Below, piece by piece: positions 8,697-17,815 of a stretch of DNA of 64,000 nt. Each line of letters opens with the position of its first letter. The stretch's first letter is position 1. The translations under genes and the position numbers were made by a program. Location of the stretch: the NCBI RefSeq assembly GCF_042681745.1, contig NZ_JBHUGF010000010.1, positions 1,798,001-1,862,000 of the forward strand. The letters are read 5' to 3'. The DNA is from Saccharibacillus nicotianae (GTDB lineage: Bacteria; Bacillota; Bacilli; Paenibacillales; Paenibacillaceae). Under the pieces are notes generated by a model. The model did not search any database, was not told the origin of the DNA, and was given only the letters and a program-made list of their open reading frames with translations.

Positions 8697-10169
8697 TTAT
8701 ATCTGTTCGGGTTTGGCTAGGTTCCAGATGTGTAAAGATTGTACTTGCGTGATGCCGTTGGAATATAAAGCTATTCCTTGTGATTCTGGTTGTGGGTAAA
8801 TGCGTCCGGTCATTACTTTTTCACCATTTTGTAAAAACACTTCGACAGAAGACAAGTCTACAAAAATACGTAAGTGTAGCTTTCCTGCTGGTGTGGCTAA
8901 TGAAGTAATACGTTCGCCACCGGGTCCGATACCGGATTGATCACGATTGAAACGGAATAATTGCTCTAACGGTGAGTAACTAAGTACTGTTGTTTCTGTT
9001 TCGCCTGTACGTAAATGGATAGCAAATTCTTCGGCTTTGGTAACATCAACGTTCAGTTCGATCTCGTAACTTTCACCTGTGTATTCAAGTACTTGTTGTC
9101 CTTGAACTTCAAATGATTCGGCATGTAATCCATCTAAGCGATATTGTTCTAACTCTGCTACAGGACGGAACAATAAGTGTTCGCCTTCACGAATCACTTC
9201 ACGCGGTAATGTCATAGCCCCTGCCCAATGATGCCCATTTTGTGTAGGCATCGATGCTTCCCAGCTATCCATCCAACCGATCATAATACGTCTACCCTGA
9301 TCATCTAAGGTCGTCTGACAAGCATAAAAGTCAAAACCATAATCGATTGGAATATACTGATGATAATCAAAAACACCTGTATCGGTATTTAGCTTACCGA
9401 TCATATAGACGGTAGAATGCAAATTATGATAATTATTGCCTTGAGGTGCCATTCGTTGCGGGGACATCATTAATACATCTACCCCATCTAATTCAAATAC
9501 ATCAGGGCATTCCCAGTTATCGCCCAGTGTACCATCGCTTTGCGCCATTACATTGACATATTCCCATGTATGCAAATCAGCAGAACGATATAACAAAATC
9601 AATCCTTTGCCTTGATCATCATTAGAGCCGAGTACCATATAGAATTGTCCATCCCGTACAAATACTTTAGGATCGCGAAAATCTTTTTGACTGGTATGAG
9701 CCGGAATCTGATCTGTATTAATAACCGGATTATGAGCATCTTTTGCAAAAAGAATACCATCTTGAGATACGGCTATATTCTGAACTTGGTAATAGTCTTT
9801 AGTGATATCAGGCCCTGTCATAATATGACCTGTATATAATAGATAAAGATTTTCATTATGTTCTATCGCACTTCCTGAAAAGCAACCGTCACGATCATAT
9901 GGTTGATCCGGCGCCAAAGCAACAGGGAGATGTCTCCATTCTACTAAATCTTTACTTACCGCATGTCCCCAATGCATCGGCCCCCACACCGGTTGATACG
10001 GATGATATTGATAAAATAAATGATATTCTCCATTGTATTGAATAAAGCCATTCGGATCATTGATCCAACCAAACTCGCCCATAAAATGATAATGTAAACG
10101 ATATTGATCTACTAATAAATGCTTGGATTCAGCAATAAATGAATTAGCTCGCTCAATACTGTAGCTCAT
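8697..10169 (-). CDS. GH32 beta-fructosidase (sucrose-6-phosphate hydrolase/levanase type)
   Basis: Family 32 glycoside hydrolase, 490 residues without a signal peptide, so cytosolic. It should split sucrose, sucrose-6-phosphate or short fructans. The five-bladed propeller shows the nucleophile aspartate in GWINDPNG (about 40), the stabilising RDP in DFRDPKVF (about 166) and the acid/base glutamate in WECPDVFEL (about 219), followed by the C-terminal beta-sandwich (SSVEVFLQNGE). An AAGGGGAAG site precedes the start. The LacI-type regulator at 10354-11331 lies directly upstream in the same direction and is the likely controller. No PTS transporter is adjacent, so whether the substrate is phosphorylated cannot be decided here. 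Confidence 0.9.
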   Translation of the reverse strand: MSYSIERANSFIAESKHLLVDQYRLHYHFMGEFGWINDPNGFIQYNGEYHLFYQYHPYQPVWGPMHWGHAVSKDLVEWRHLPVALAPDQPYDRDGCFSGSAIEHNENLYLLYTGHIMTGPDITKDYYQVQNIAVSQDGILFAKDAHNPVINTDQIPAHTSQKDFRDPKVFVRDGQFYMVLGSNDDQGKGLILLYRSADLHTWEYVNVMAQSDGTLGDNWECPDVFELDGVDVLMMSPQRMAPQGNNYHNLHSTVYMIGKLNTDTGVFDYHQYIPIDYGFDFYACQTTLDDQGRRIMIGWMDSWEASMPTQNGHHWAGAMTLPREVIREGEHLLFRPVAELEQYRLDGLHAESFEVQGQQVLEYTGESYEIELNVDVTKAEEFAIHLRTGETETTVLSYSPLEQLFRFNRDQSGIGPGGERITSLATPAGKLHLRIFVDLSSVEVFLQNGEKVMTGRIYPQPESQGIALYSNGITQVQSLHIWNLAKPEQI

Positions 10170-10337
10170 CAGTAATCTTCCCCTTCTTTGATTGAATAAG
10201 AAAGTTTTTTATTATTGAAGTAAATCATACACATTACGGCTTGTGTATTCTATATAAAATACTGGCAAAGTGACAAGGTGTCATATCAAGGTAGTCATTA
10301 TCCCTTATTGCGTATCAATCGGTTAACATATCTTTTA

Positions 10338-10367
10338 TAAAAAAACCTCCACACTACATGGTGGAAG
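10338..10367 (-). terminator. Terminator overlapping the lacI-type stop codon
   Basis: On the minus strand CTTCCAC and GTGGAGG pair around an 8-base loop and run into seven T. The stem includes the last codons and the TAG stop (10354-10356) of the regulator gene, so translating ribosomes may modulate termination before the GH32 gene. Confidence 0.7.
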
Positions 10368-11331
10368 CTCTCTCAATCAAAGTGACATCTAGCTGATTTT
10401 GGATGACATAGTCTTCATTATTAATTTGTTGGCTCAATAATGTGATCGACAACTTTCCTATTTCTTCAATCGGCTGACGAATCGTTGTAAGGGATGGTGT
10501 AATCCAGGGAGCAACACTTACATCGTCATAACCAACGACTTTGATTTGTTCAGGGACACTAATTCCCATTTCCATACATTCTTTGATTACATAAGCTGCA
10601 ATAATATCACTTGTCGCAAATATTCCATCGAGATCTGGATGATCTAATAACATATCGCGAATCAATTGCTGATATTCTCGCGTATGGAAAACATTGATAT
10701 CTGTTTCGATTACAATATGTTCAACATTATGTACATTGACCACATCCAAAAAAGCTTTACTTCGCTCATTGGCAAGTAGATTCAACTGTAAGTTTCCACA
10801 AATATGAGCAATCTTACGGCATCCTTTACGAATTAGCAATTCGGTTGCCAGCTTGCCTCCCATATAGTTATCCGAAGAAATAAAAGGAATATCCCCTATT
10901 TGACGATCAAATGTAACAATAGGGCTTTGCACATTTAGATATTGTTCTGTTTCCAGTGTATGGCTACTCATAATAATGCCATCGACTCGATTACCACGCA
11001 TCATATCGATATATTCTTTTTCTTTGATCGGATCAAGATGCGAGTTACATAGTAAGACCTTCATTCCTTTTTCATAAGCAAAATACTCAATATGACTAGC
11101 AAATGAAGCAAAAAAAGGATGCGACACATCCGGTACGATCAACCCAATAATATTGGATTGCTTATTTTTGAGTGAACGTGCAATTTCGTTCGGTTGGTAG
11201 TTCAACTCTTCCATCGAAGAATATACTTTTTTGCGAGTCTTATCACTGATATAGCCCCTGTTATTTAATACCCGGGATACTGTTGTTGGAGTGACGCCAG
11301 CATGTTTGGCGACATCATGTATGGTCGGCAT
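10354..11331 (-). CDS. LacI/GalR-family transcriptional regulator
   Basis: DNA-binding repressor of 325 residues. The N-terminal helix-turn-helix and hinge read TIHDVAKHAGVTPTTVSRVL through YQPNEIARSLK, followed by a periplasmic-binding-protein-like sensor domain with GLIVPDVSHPFF, the DGIFATSD segment and VVGYDD. The ATG at 11331 is preferred over an in-frame start 36 bases upstream because AGAGGGGGAG sits directly before it. A LacI-type palindrome at 11372-11386 lies about 40 bases upstream, implying autoregulation. By position it most likely controls the GH32 gene downstream; control of the GH42/ABC genes is a second possibility. Confidence 0.9.
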   Translation of the reverse strand: MPTIHDVAKHAGVTPTTVSRVLNNRGYISDKTRKKVYSSMEELNYQPNEIARSLKNKQSNIIGLIVPDVSHPFFASFASHIEYFAYEKGMKVLLCNSHLDPIKEKEYIDMMRGNRVDGIIMSSHTLETEQYLNVQSPIVTFDRQIGDIPFISSDNYMGGKLATELLIRKGCRKIAHICGNLQLNLLANERSKAFLDVVNVHNVEHIVIETDINVFHTREYQQLIRDMLLDHPDLDGIFATSDIIAAYVIKECMEMGISVPEQIKVVGYDDVSVAPWITPSLTTIRQPIEEIGKLSITLLSQQINNEDYVIQNQLDVTLIERASTM

Positions 11332-11371
11332 GTCTCTCCCCCTCTTGATAATTTGAATAATAAACAATAAA

Positions 11372-11386
11372 TGTAAACGGTTTAAC
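11372..11386. promoter_or_regulatory. LacI-family operator upstream of the regulator gene
   Basis: TGTAAACGGTTTAAC contains the near-palindrome TAAACGGTTTA with a central CG, typical of LacI-family operators, and also resembles a cre site. A weaker partial match (TCAATCGGTTAACA) lies at about 10315-10328 before the GH32 gene. Confidence 0.55.
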
Positions 11387-11550
11387 TTTCTCTATATAGC
11401 AATATACGTTTCTTTCAGATTTCAATATATATGAAAGTACAACAATATTCAATGTTATTTTAATTGTTTCGACATATAATTTATCTGAAGGTGATATTTA
11501 TAGCCAATCTATATCAAAATAAAGATTAAAATTGAATCGTATATAAAAAT

Positions 11551-11582
11551 AAGGAAGGAATGAACGTTCCATTCCTTCCTTG
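11551..11582 (-). terminator. Intrinsic terminator of the GH42 gene
   Basis: AAGGAAGGAATG and CATTCCTTCCTT form a 12-bp perfect stem 11 bases past the stop codon, followed by ATTTTT on the minus strand. Confidence 0.88.
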
Positions 11583-11592
11583 CTTTTATGAT

Positions 11593-13656
11593 TTATACAC
11601 TTCTTTTGAGAACACGAATACCATAAGCTGGAACCTCTAATTTACTGGATATTCCATTGTTATCTCCTTCTTCCAACAGATCGTAATAGGTATGTTGATC
11701 CAATACAATCTGTTGGGAAGTTGATGTGTAATTCTGAATAAACAGAAATTCATCTTTGCCGTTTGTACGTGAGTGAGCAGTTACGCCTTCAGGTAAATCG
11801 ACCGCTAATGTGCGCTTGATTTCTTGACGTTCTGTTAATTTTCCAATGAATTCTTGTAAGAAAGAATACTCTGTACGAGCAGCAATATAATAAGCTTCCC
11901 CTTGACCAAATGCGTTTACCGTCAGTGCCGGACGATCTGCATAAAAGTCATCTCCATATACAGCTAATGCTTGTGCATTTTCCAAATGAATCAAATCACA
12001 AAGTTCTTTCACTTCATACGTACCCTGCAATTGTAATGCATTATGATCTTTCATTTTCAATTGGTTACGATCATGATCATGCAATCCATCAATTTCTTCT
12101 GACCAGATGCCCAATACATTACGCAATGGACCCGGGAATCCGCCAAGGAAACATAAATCTGTCTCATTTACGATACCTGACCAATACGTACTTACGAGTG
12201 TTCCGCCTGCTTCTACAAACTTCTCCATTCGCTCGCCTACACCATCACGTACCAGATACAGCATAGGAGCTACAACGATTTTGTATTTAGACAAATCTTG
12301 ATCCATATCGATCACATCAACAGGAATACCACGTTCCCAGAAAGGACGATAGCAATTGAGTACAGTCTCATCGTATTTCATCCCGATATTACGAGGGCCT
12401 TGACTGTCCTTAATCGCCCAGCGATTTTCCCAATCATAGATAACAGCCACTTCTGCATTCACATGACTACCTACGATATCTTGCATACTGGACAATGCTT
12501 GTCCCACATCCTGCACATCTTGAAATACGCGTGTATGCTCATGACCTACATGATCTACAACAGCGCCATGAAATTTTTCGCTTGAACCGCGACTTTTGCG
12601 CCATTGGAAATACTGTACAGAATCTGATCCATGTGCAACAGCTTGTAATGAAGACAACATATGCATATTCGGACGTTTATTTTTACTGACTTCTTGCCAG
12701 TTGGTTAAGCTTGGAGTACTTTCCATCAATAAGAATGGCTTTTGCTTGATCGAACGAACGATATCATGCATAAATGCAATACTTGCGCCTTGTACAGCAT
12801 CTCCTGCTTGATCATGCCATGTTGGATAACTATCCCATGACAATACATCCAGTAGATCAGCGAACTTCCAATAATTGAGTCCATCAAAATTACCAGTAAA
12901 CATAAAGTTAGTCGTTACAGGCAATAGACGATTGATTTTACGCAAAGGCTCTATTTCATGACGGCAAAAATCTACTGTTTGATCGGTAACAAAACGACGC
13001 CAATCCAAATTCATACCATGCACTTGAGTCTCACCATGCGGTGCAGGCGATTCAACTTGAGACCAATCAGTATAAGTATGGCTCCAGAAATTAGTCCACC
13101 ATGCTTCATTAAGATTATCCAGTGTAGTGTATTTGTCCTGTACCCATGTGCGGAACGCATCCTGACAATAATGACAATGACATTCGCCACCGTATTCATT
13201 AGAGATATGCCAGCCGATGACTGCCGGATGTTCTCCATAACGTTCTGCTAATTTGGTATTCATTGTTTCTACTTTTTCGCGGTAGACTGGAGAAGTAAAA
13301 CAGTGATTATGACGGAAACCATGCAGATTACGCACACGATTCGCTTCTACACGCAATACTTCAGGATATTTCGCAGACATCCATGCTGGACGTGCTCCAC
13401 TTGGTGTAGCCAATAATGCTGAGATGCCATTTGCTGCAAAATTATCTAAAATGCGATCTAACCACTCAAAGTTATACACACCTTCTTCTGGTTCTAACGC
13501 TACCCAAGAAAAAATGCCTACAGACATTACATTACATTTGGCTAATTTCATTAAGCGAATATCTTCTTCTAAAATATCGGGACGATGTTGCCATTGTTCA
13601 GGATTATAATCAGCTCCATGAAGCATTTGGTTCCACGTTGGTTCAATAGTTGTCAT
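11593..13656 (-). CDS. GH42 beta-galactosidase
   Basis: Cytosolic beta-galactosidase of family 42, 687 residues, the normal family length. It starts with MLHGADYNPEQW and has the acid/base glutamate in HISNEYGGECHCHYCQ (about 153), where the three cysteines with one near 114 form the family zinc site, and the nucleophile in LLMESTPS (about 311). The trimerisation and C-terminal domains follow. It has a good AAAGGAG site. It lies downstream of the sugar ABC transporter genes on the same strand, separated by structured element copy 2. With the GH53 enzyme it makes a galactan-degrading path: outside cutting, import, then release of galactose. It resembles GanA of B. subtilis. Confidence 0.93.
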   Translation of the reverse strand: MTTIEPTWNQMLHGADYNPEQWQHRPDILEEDIRLMKLAKCNVMSVGIFSWVALEPEEGVYNFEWLDRILDNFAANGISALLATPSGARPAWMSAKYPEVLRVEANRVRNLHGFRHNHCFTSPVYREKVETMNTKLAERYGEHPAVIGWHISNEYGGECHCHYCQDAFRTWVQDKYTTLDNLNEAWWTNFWSHTYTDWSQVESPAPHGETQVHGMNLDWRRFVTDQTVDFCRHEIEPLRKINRLLPVTTNFMFTGNFDGLNYWKFADLLDVLSWDSYPTWHDQAGDAVQGASIAFMHDIVRSIKQKPFLLMESTPSLTNWQEVSKNKRPNMHMLSSLQAVAHGSDSVQYFQWRKSRGSSEKFHGAVVDHVGHEHTRVFQDVQDVGQALSSMQDIVGSHVNAEVAVIYDWENRWAIKDSQGPRNIGMKYDETVLNCYRPFWERGIPVDVIDMDQDLSKYKIVVAPMLYLVRDGVGERMEKFVEAGGTLVSTYWSGIVNETDLCFLGGFPGPLRNVLGIWSEEIDGLHDHDRNQLKMKDHNALQLQGTYEVKELCDLIHLENAQALAVYGDDFYADRPALTVNAFGQGEAYYIAARTEYSFLQEFIGKLTERQEIKRTLAVDLPEGVTAHSRTNGKDEFLFIQNYTSTSQQIVLDQHTYYDLLEEGDNNGISSKLEVPAYGIRVLKRSV

Positions 13657-13703
13657 GATAGGCTCCTTTAATGGTTAAATATTTGCCTTAGTTAGACCGC
13701 TCC

Positions 13704-13821
13704 GGGAACAAAATCATTCTTGTCGTCGTTGGTAAAGTCAGATATCTTGATTGACTGCTAGGCAGTCGATATCTGACTTTAAAGGCGAACGCTTCGCTCT
13801 TTCAGAATTGATTTTGTTCCC
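13704..13821 (+). repeat. Structured intergenic element, copy 2
   Basis: A highly ordered fold is visible. P1 is a perfect 11-bp stem, GGGAACAAAAT (13704-13714) with ATTTTGTTCCC (13811-13821). P2 is a perfect 14-bp stem (13733-13746 with 13768-13781) enclosing GACTGC-TAG-GCAGTC (13753-13767). P3 is GCGAA-CGC-TTCGC (13785-13797). The single-stranded CTTGTCGTCG (13719-13728), the CTAGGCAGTCG loop region and TTCAG are shared with copy 1. It lies between the permease at 13918 and the GH42 gene, which are both on the minus strand, so the element is antisense to them if the plus strand is the RNA. Confidence 0.8.
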
Positions 13822-13917
13822 TGCGCTCTGATAAGGGAGCAACTTTTTAAAAGATAAAGTGCGCCCTTTGCATGGTGGTGGCAAGGGTAAGGATAGATGC
13901 TTAAAAGATTTTGGTTA

Positions 13918-14796
13918 CTATTCTTTTACTGAACCTAAAGTCATTCCTTTAACAAAGAATTTTTGTAGGAACGGATATACGATTAAGATTGGTGCTGCGC
14001 CGATAAAGATTTGAGCGGCTTTGACGGTTGTTTGAGAGATCAATTCCATTTCTTTCGGGCTTGAGCTCATTGAACTCATATCTTGTTGAATAATAACGGT
14101 TTGCAAGAAAGTTGCTAGCGGGAATTGGCTCGCATTGTTTAGATATAATAGTCCATCGAACCACGAGTTCCAGTGGAATACCATGCTGAATAATGTAATC
14201 GTTGCGATCGATGGTAATGAGATCGGTAAGTAGATTGTAAACAATGTACGGAAAGGGCCTGCTCCATCGATAAATGCGGCTTCTTCCAGTTCTTTAGGAA
14301 TTCCGCGGAAAAAGTTAAGCATTAGAATCACAAGGAATGTATTGACAGCACCAGGCAATACCAGTACCCAGAATGAATCAATCAAGCCTAATTTCTGAAT
14401 AACGATATAGAATGGCACCAATCCACCTGTAAATACCATGCTGAATACAAAAATCCAAGAGTAAATATTACGTCCTTTGAATACCGAGTTGTCTTTAGAC
14501 AATGGATAAGCAGCTAGAAAGGTTAGACATAATGTGATCGCTGTACCGATAACTGTACGTAATACCGATATCCAGATCGAATGCAAAAATACTGGATTAA
14601 ACATGGTCTTTTTGTATGCTTCTAATGAAAATTGAATCGGCCACAAAGCGACTAGATTCGCATCTGCTGCCGCTTTGGAACTAAGTGAAATAGCCAGTAC
14701 ATGCACTAAAGGTATGATACACATAATCGATAATAGGATAAGCAAAATAGTATTAAATACATTAAAAACGCGATATCCTTTAGTTTTGAAATACAT
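13918..14796 (-). CDS. Carbohydrate ABC transporter permease, YtcP/LplC type
   Basis: Inner-membrane permease of a CUT1-type sugar importer, 292 residues with six predicted membrane helices. The cytoplasmic EAA loop reads EEAAFIDGAGPFRTLFTIYLP and would contact the ATPase. The C-terminus ends in KGMTLGSVKE, typical of YtcP/LplC proteins. It lies 73 bases downstream of the partner permease, with an AGAGGGAG site. No ATPase gene is in the cluster; such systems normally share a distant MsmX-like ATPase. Substrate is inferred from the GH42 gene downstream as galacto-oligosaccharides. Confidence 0.9.
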   Translation of the reverse strand: MYFKTKGYRVFNVFNTILLILLSIMCIIPLVHVLAISLSSKAAADANLVALWPIQFSLEAYKKTMFNPVFLHSIWISVLRTVIGTAITLCLTFLAAYPLSKDNSVFKGRNIYSWIFVFSMVFTGGLVPFYIVIQKLGLIDSFWVLVLPGAVNTFLVILMLNFFRGIPKELEEAAFIDGAGPFRTLFTIYLPISLPSIATITLFSMVFHWNSWFDGLLYLNNASQFPLATFLQTVIIQQDMSSMSSSPKEMELISQTTVKAAQIFIGAAPILIVYPFLQKFFVKGMTLGSVKE

Positions 14797-14869
14797 ATTC
14801 TCCCTCTTTCCTTTACGTTTCGCTTTTTAAATGATCCGTTGATGTGGTACGAAGGTTACTGCATAACCT

Positions 14870-15760
14870 TTAGAATATACGGTAATTCGCCCATTTGTAT
14901 GCCAAACGGTAAGACAGGAGAATAAGAATCATACTGATAACTGATTTGAATAATCCAATCGCTGTACCAAAGCCCATTTCACCATTCAAAATCGCTGTCC
15001 GATATACGAAGGTATCGATAATATCGCCTTTCGCATAAACAAGCGGATTGTATAAGTTAAATATCTGATCGAATCCAGCGTTCAATACATTACCAAGTGC
15101 CAGCGTACCAACTACCGCTACCATAGGAATCATTGAAGGGATCGTTACGTACAATGTTTGTTTGAATCGAGTCGCTCCATCCATCTCTGCTGCTTCATAA
15201 AGAGAAGGATTAATACCTGCTAATGTTGCCAGGAAAATGATCGTATTGTATCCAAATTCCTTCCATACATCAGATGCAATGACTGTGAACCGGAACCAGT
15301 CATTATCCCCGAGAAAGAAGATCGGTTGTACACCGAATGTGCTAAGAATACGGTTAGCAAATCCATCTGTTGCTAGCAAATCAATTAAAATACCACCTAA
15401 AATAACCCATGAAAGAAAATGCGGTAAGTATACTAATGTCTGAATCGTACGTTGCAATTTCACACGACGAATCTCATTTAACAAGATCGCAAAAATAAAG
15501 GGCACAAATAAATTAAAGATTAATTTTAACACTGCAATAACTAATGTATTCCAGATGACCTGTATGCTATCTTGTCGTTCAAATAAATAACGGAAGTTAG
15601 CCAGTCCTACCCATTCGGAACCTGTAAATCCTAACCATGGCTTATAATCTTGAAATGCCATTACAATCCCAGCCATCGGTACATAACTAAAAATAAGCAA
15701 GAAAATCATAGATGGTAGCAACATCACATGGAACGGCCACGTTTTTCTAAGTGTTTTCAT
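14870..15760 (-). CDS. Carbohydrate ABC transporter permease, YteP/LplB type
   Basis: First permease of the same sugar importer, 296 residues with six predicted helices. The EAA motif is YEAAEMDGATRFKQTLYVTIP, and LLPSMIFLLIFSYVPMAGIVMAF near the N-terminus is typical of the LplB/YteP family. AGGAGGAG lies just before the start. It follows the binding-protein gene across 239 bases that include an assembly gap and a perfect stem-loop, an arrangement that often allows higher expression of the binding protein than of the permeases. Confidence 0.9.
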   Translation of the reverse strand: MKTLRKTWPFHVMLLPSMIFLLIFSYVPMAGIVMAFQDYKPWLGFTGSEWVGLANFRYLFERQDSIQVIWNTLVIAVLKLIFNLFVPFIFAILLNEIRRVKLQRTIQTLVYLPHFLSWVILGGILIDLLATDGFANRILSTFGVQPIFFLGDNDWFRFTVIASDVWKEFGYNTIIFLATLAGINPSLYEAAEMDGATRFKQTLYVTIPSMIPMVAVVGTLALGNVLNAGFDQIFNLYNPLVYAKGDIIDTFVYRTAILNGEMGFGTAIGLFKSVISMILILLSYRLAYKWANYRIF

Positions 15761-15840
15761 TTCTCTCCTCCTAATACCTTGTATATCGTTTTTCCTCTAT
15801 ATTTCTATATCTCTATATATTGCTGTTCAGTAGATAGGAA

Positions 15841-15874
15841 GAAAATAACGACTCTGGATAGAGTCGTTATTTTC
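15841..15874. terminator. Perfect 14-bp stem-loop between binding-protein and permease genes
   Basis: GAAAATAACGACTC and GAGTCGTTATTTTC pair fully around TGGATA. In the minus-strand transcript it would act as a partial terminator or RNA stabiliser after the binding-protein gene. Confidence 0.75.
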
Positions 15875-15898
15875 TCATATCCTTTTGTTACTGTTCGA

Positions 15899-15987
15899 NN
15901 NNNNNNNNNNNNNNNNNNNNNNNNNNNNNNNNNNNNNNNNNNNNNNNNNNNNNNNNNNNNNNNNNNNNNNNNNNNNNNNNNNNNNNN
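15899..15987. other. Assembly gap (89 N)
   Basis: A run of unknown bases lies 12 bases beyond the stop codon of the binding-protein gene and 24 bases from the stem-loop at 15841-15874. The real length is unknown. Open frames spanning it are artefacts. Confidence 0.99.
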
Positions 15988-15999
15988 ATATCCGTTATA

Positions 16000-17667
16000 T
16001 TATTTATGAACGCTCTTATACCAATCGTTAACTTCTTTGGTTACTTCATCGCCGCCCGATGTTTTCCATGTCTGTACAAAAGTATCGAATGAATCGATCG
16101 GTGATTTACCATAAATAATTTCGTTAAATGTTTGACTCTCGATTTTGTTCAAGTAGTCCATTTTCGTTTTCATACTTTGTGTAGTTGGACCTGTAAACAT
16201 ATTTGGATAAGAACTGTCTTTCTGAGACATCAATACTTTAGCCGCTTCCGGTGTCAAAGGACCATAGTTATTTTGAATATCACGCTCTAGACGAGTCTCT
16301 GCTTTACCGCCATCTGCTAATTTAATCAACGCATCCATTTGAGCATTAGGAATACGTGCGCCATCACGAACTAATAGATAACGTACACTGTTTACATAAC
16401 CGCCTGGAATATTTTCGCCTGTTAGCAATTTACCAGAAGAATCTACATCATAGTCATATCCTTTGAATAGACCTTTATCAAATTCACTATTTGCAGAAGG
16501 ATTCGCTAATTGGTCGAACATATAGTTTTGGTACGTAAAGAATGCTTCAGGGTGTTTCATGTTTTTGTTAATCAATGTTACGCCGTTCGTTGTTGTTGTA
16601 CCATGACGCATTGCTTTGCCATTCGGCCCAACAGGGATAGTGATTGGTTTCCAGACTGCACTTGGTACGTTTTTCACTGTATCTTGTAAAGGCCATCCAC
16701 TCATCCAGTAAGGACCTGGTAAAATACCTGCTGTTCCTGCAACTGCTGGTTCAGATGTTTTGTTTTCATCCCATAATGCTGCTTCTTTTGGAATATATCC
16801 TTTGTCGAACCATTCTTTGATCTTCACCAGACCTTCTTTCATACCTGGTTGAATCGAACCGTATTGCAATGTGCCATCAGAAGCCAGATTCCATTGTTGA
16901 GGAATCGTTCCATAGGCTCCAAAGATCCAAGAAGGATCGCCCATCCATGTATTCATAGAAGATTTGAATCCAATACTCAGTGGAATCACTTTATCCGGTG
17001 ACAATCCATCTGGATTGTTGTTTTTGAAAGCTTCCATTACTTTTTCTAATTCATCCATATTGGTAGGCGCTTTCATATTCAGCTTGTCTAACCAATCTTG
17101 ACGAATCCACAATACATAATCATGGTTATATGCATAATCGAGAACAGGAATACCCATTTTTTTACCATCGCGGATATAAGGGTTCCAGACGTTTGCATCT
17201 TCAGACATTGCTTTTTTCCATGTGTCTGAAGCGTACTTGTCGAATAACGGCCCCACTTCGCTATACATACCTGAATCGATCAAGTCTTGTGCTAATTGTG
17301 AATCTGTATCACCGATTGTAACGACATCTGGCATTTCTTGTCCTGAAGACATTGCCAATCTAACTTTGGTTGCAAATGCACTATTCGTATCTGTAACTGA
17401 CCAGAGAGATTTGATATCGATACCAAATTTATCTTTTGCCCATTTGGTAGCTACGTTATTTTCAGCAGATTCTCCATTTTTAAATTGTAAAGTTGGATCT
17501 ACTCCCCATACGGTGCTGATTGTTACCGGTGGATCGTATTTCTCTTTGTATACGTTTTCAGTATTGACCGCCGCAGGTGCACTTTCTTTACCGCCTGCAC
17601 ATCCTGCTAGGCTTGCCGCTACAAGTAGTGTACTCATGACGATAGTCGCTGTTTTCTTGATTCCCAT
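16000..17667 (-). CDS. Sugar ABC transporter substrate-binding lipoprotein, LplA/YtcQ type
   Basis: Extracellular solute-binding protein anchored by lipid, 555 residues, the large size typical of LplA/YtcQ. The signal ends in the lipobox LAGC with the modified cysteine at about residue 23, followed by a Gly/Ser/Ala-rich tether and the two-lobed binding fold. The ATG at 17667 is chosen over one 42 bases upstream because AGGGGGAG directly precedes it. It is the first gene of the transporter cluster and lies just downstream of yesM/yesN-type regulators, whose response regulator probably activates it. Bound sugar is inferred to be a galactan fragment from the neighbouring GH42 and GH53 genes. Confidence 0.9.
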   Translation of the reverse strand: MGIKKTATIVMSTLLVAASLAGCAGGKESAPAAVNTENVYKEKYDPPVTISTVWGVDPTLQFKNGESAENNVATKWAKDKFGIDIKSLWSVTDTNSAFATKVRLAMSSGQEMPDVVTIGDTDSQLAQDLIDSGMYSEVGPLFDKYASDTWKKAMSEDANVWNPYIRDGKKMGIPVLDYAYNHDYVLWIRQDWLDKLNMKAPTNMDELEKVMEAFKNNNPDGLSPDKVIPLSIGFKSSMNTWMGDPSWIFGAYGTIPQQWNLASDGTLQYGSIQPGMKEGLVKIKEWFDKGYIPKEAALWDENKTSEPAVAGTAGILPGPYWMSGWPLQDTVKNVPSAVWKPITIPVGPNGKAMRHGTTTTNGVTLINKNMKHPEAFFTYQNYMFDQLANPSANSEFDKGLFKGYDYDVDSSGKLLTGENIPGGYVNSVRYLLVRDGARIPNAQMDALIKLADGGKAETRLERDIQNNYGPLTPEAAKVLMSQKDSSYPNMFTGPTTQSMKTKMDYLNKIESQTFNEIIYGKSPIDSFDTFVQTWKTSGGDEVTKEVNDWYKSVHK

Positions 17668-17815
17668 GTTGCTCCCCCTTATTTTACATTCAAGCTTGTT
17701 ACTGCTCACGTTCGTTCATCTTGTATATTGCTTCTTGCTTACTTCTTAAGTATAGGTGCAAGAACATCAATCGCCTATGTCACGAATATAACATTCCTGC
17801 ACCTTTTGCAATCAT

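Noticed and set aside
12958..13251. Open frames on the plus strand inside GH42 (up to 118 codons)
   Set aside because: They are antisense to a clear GH42 gene, have no ribosome binding site and encode low-complexity, unlikely proteins.
15728..16009. Open frame across the N run
   Set aside because: Most of it is unknown bases; it is antisense to the permease start and has no supporting feature.
17222..17749. 175-codon plus-strand open frame over the binding-protein gene
   Set aside because: It is the opposite-strand reading of the lipoprotein gene; no initiation signal is present.
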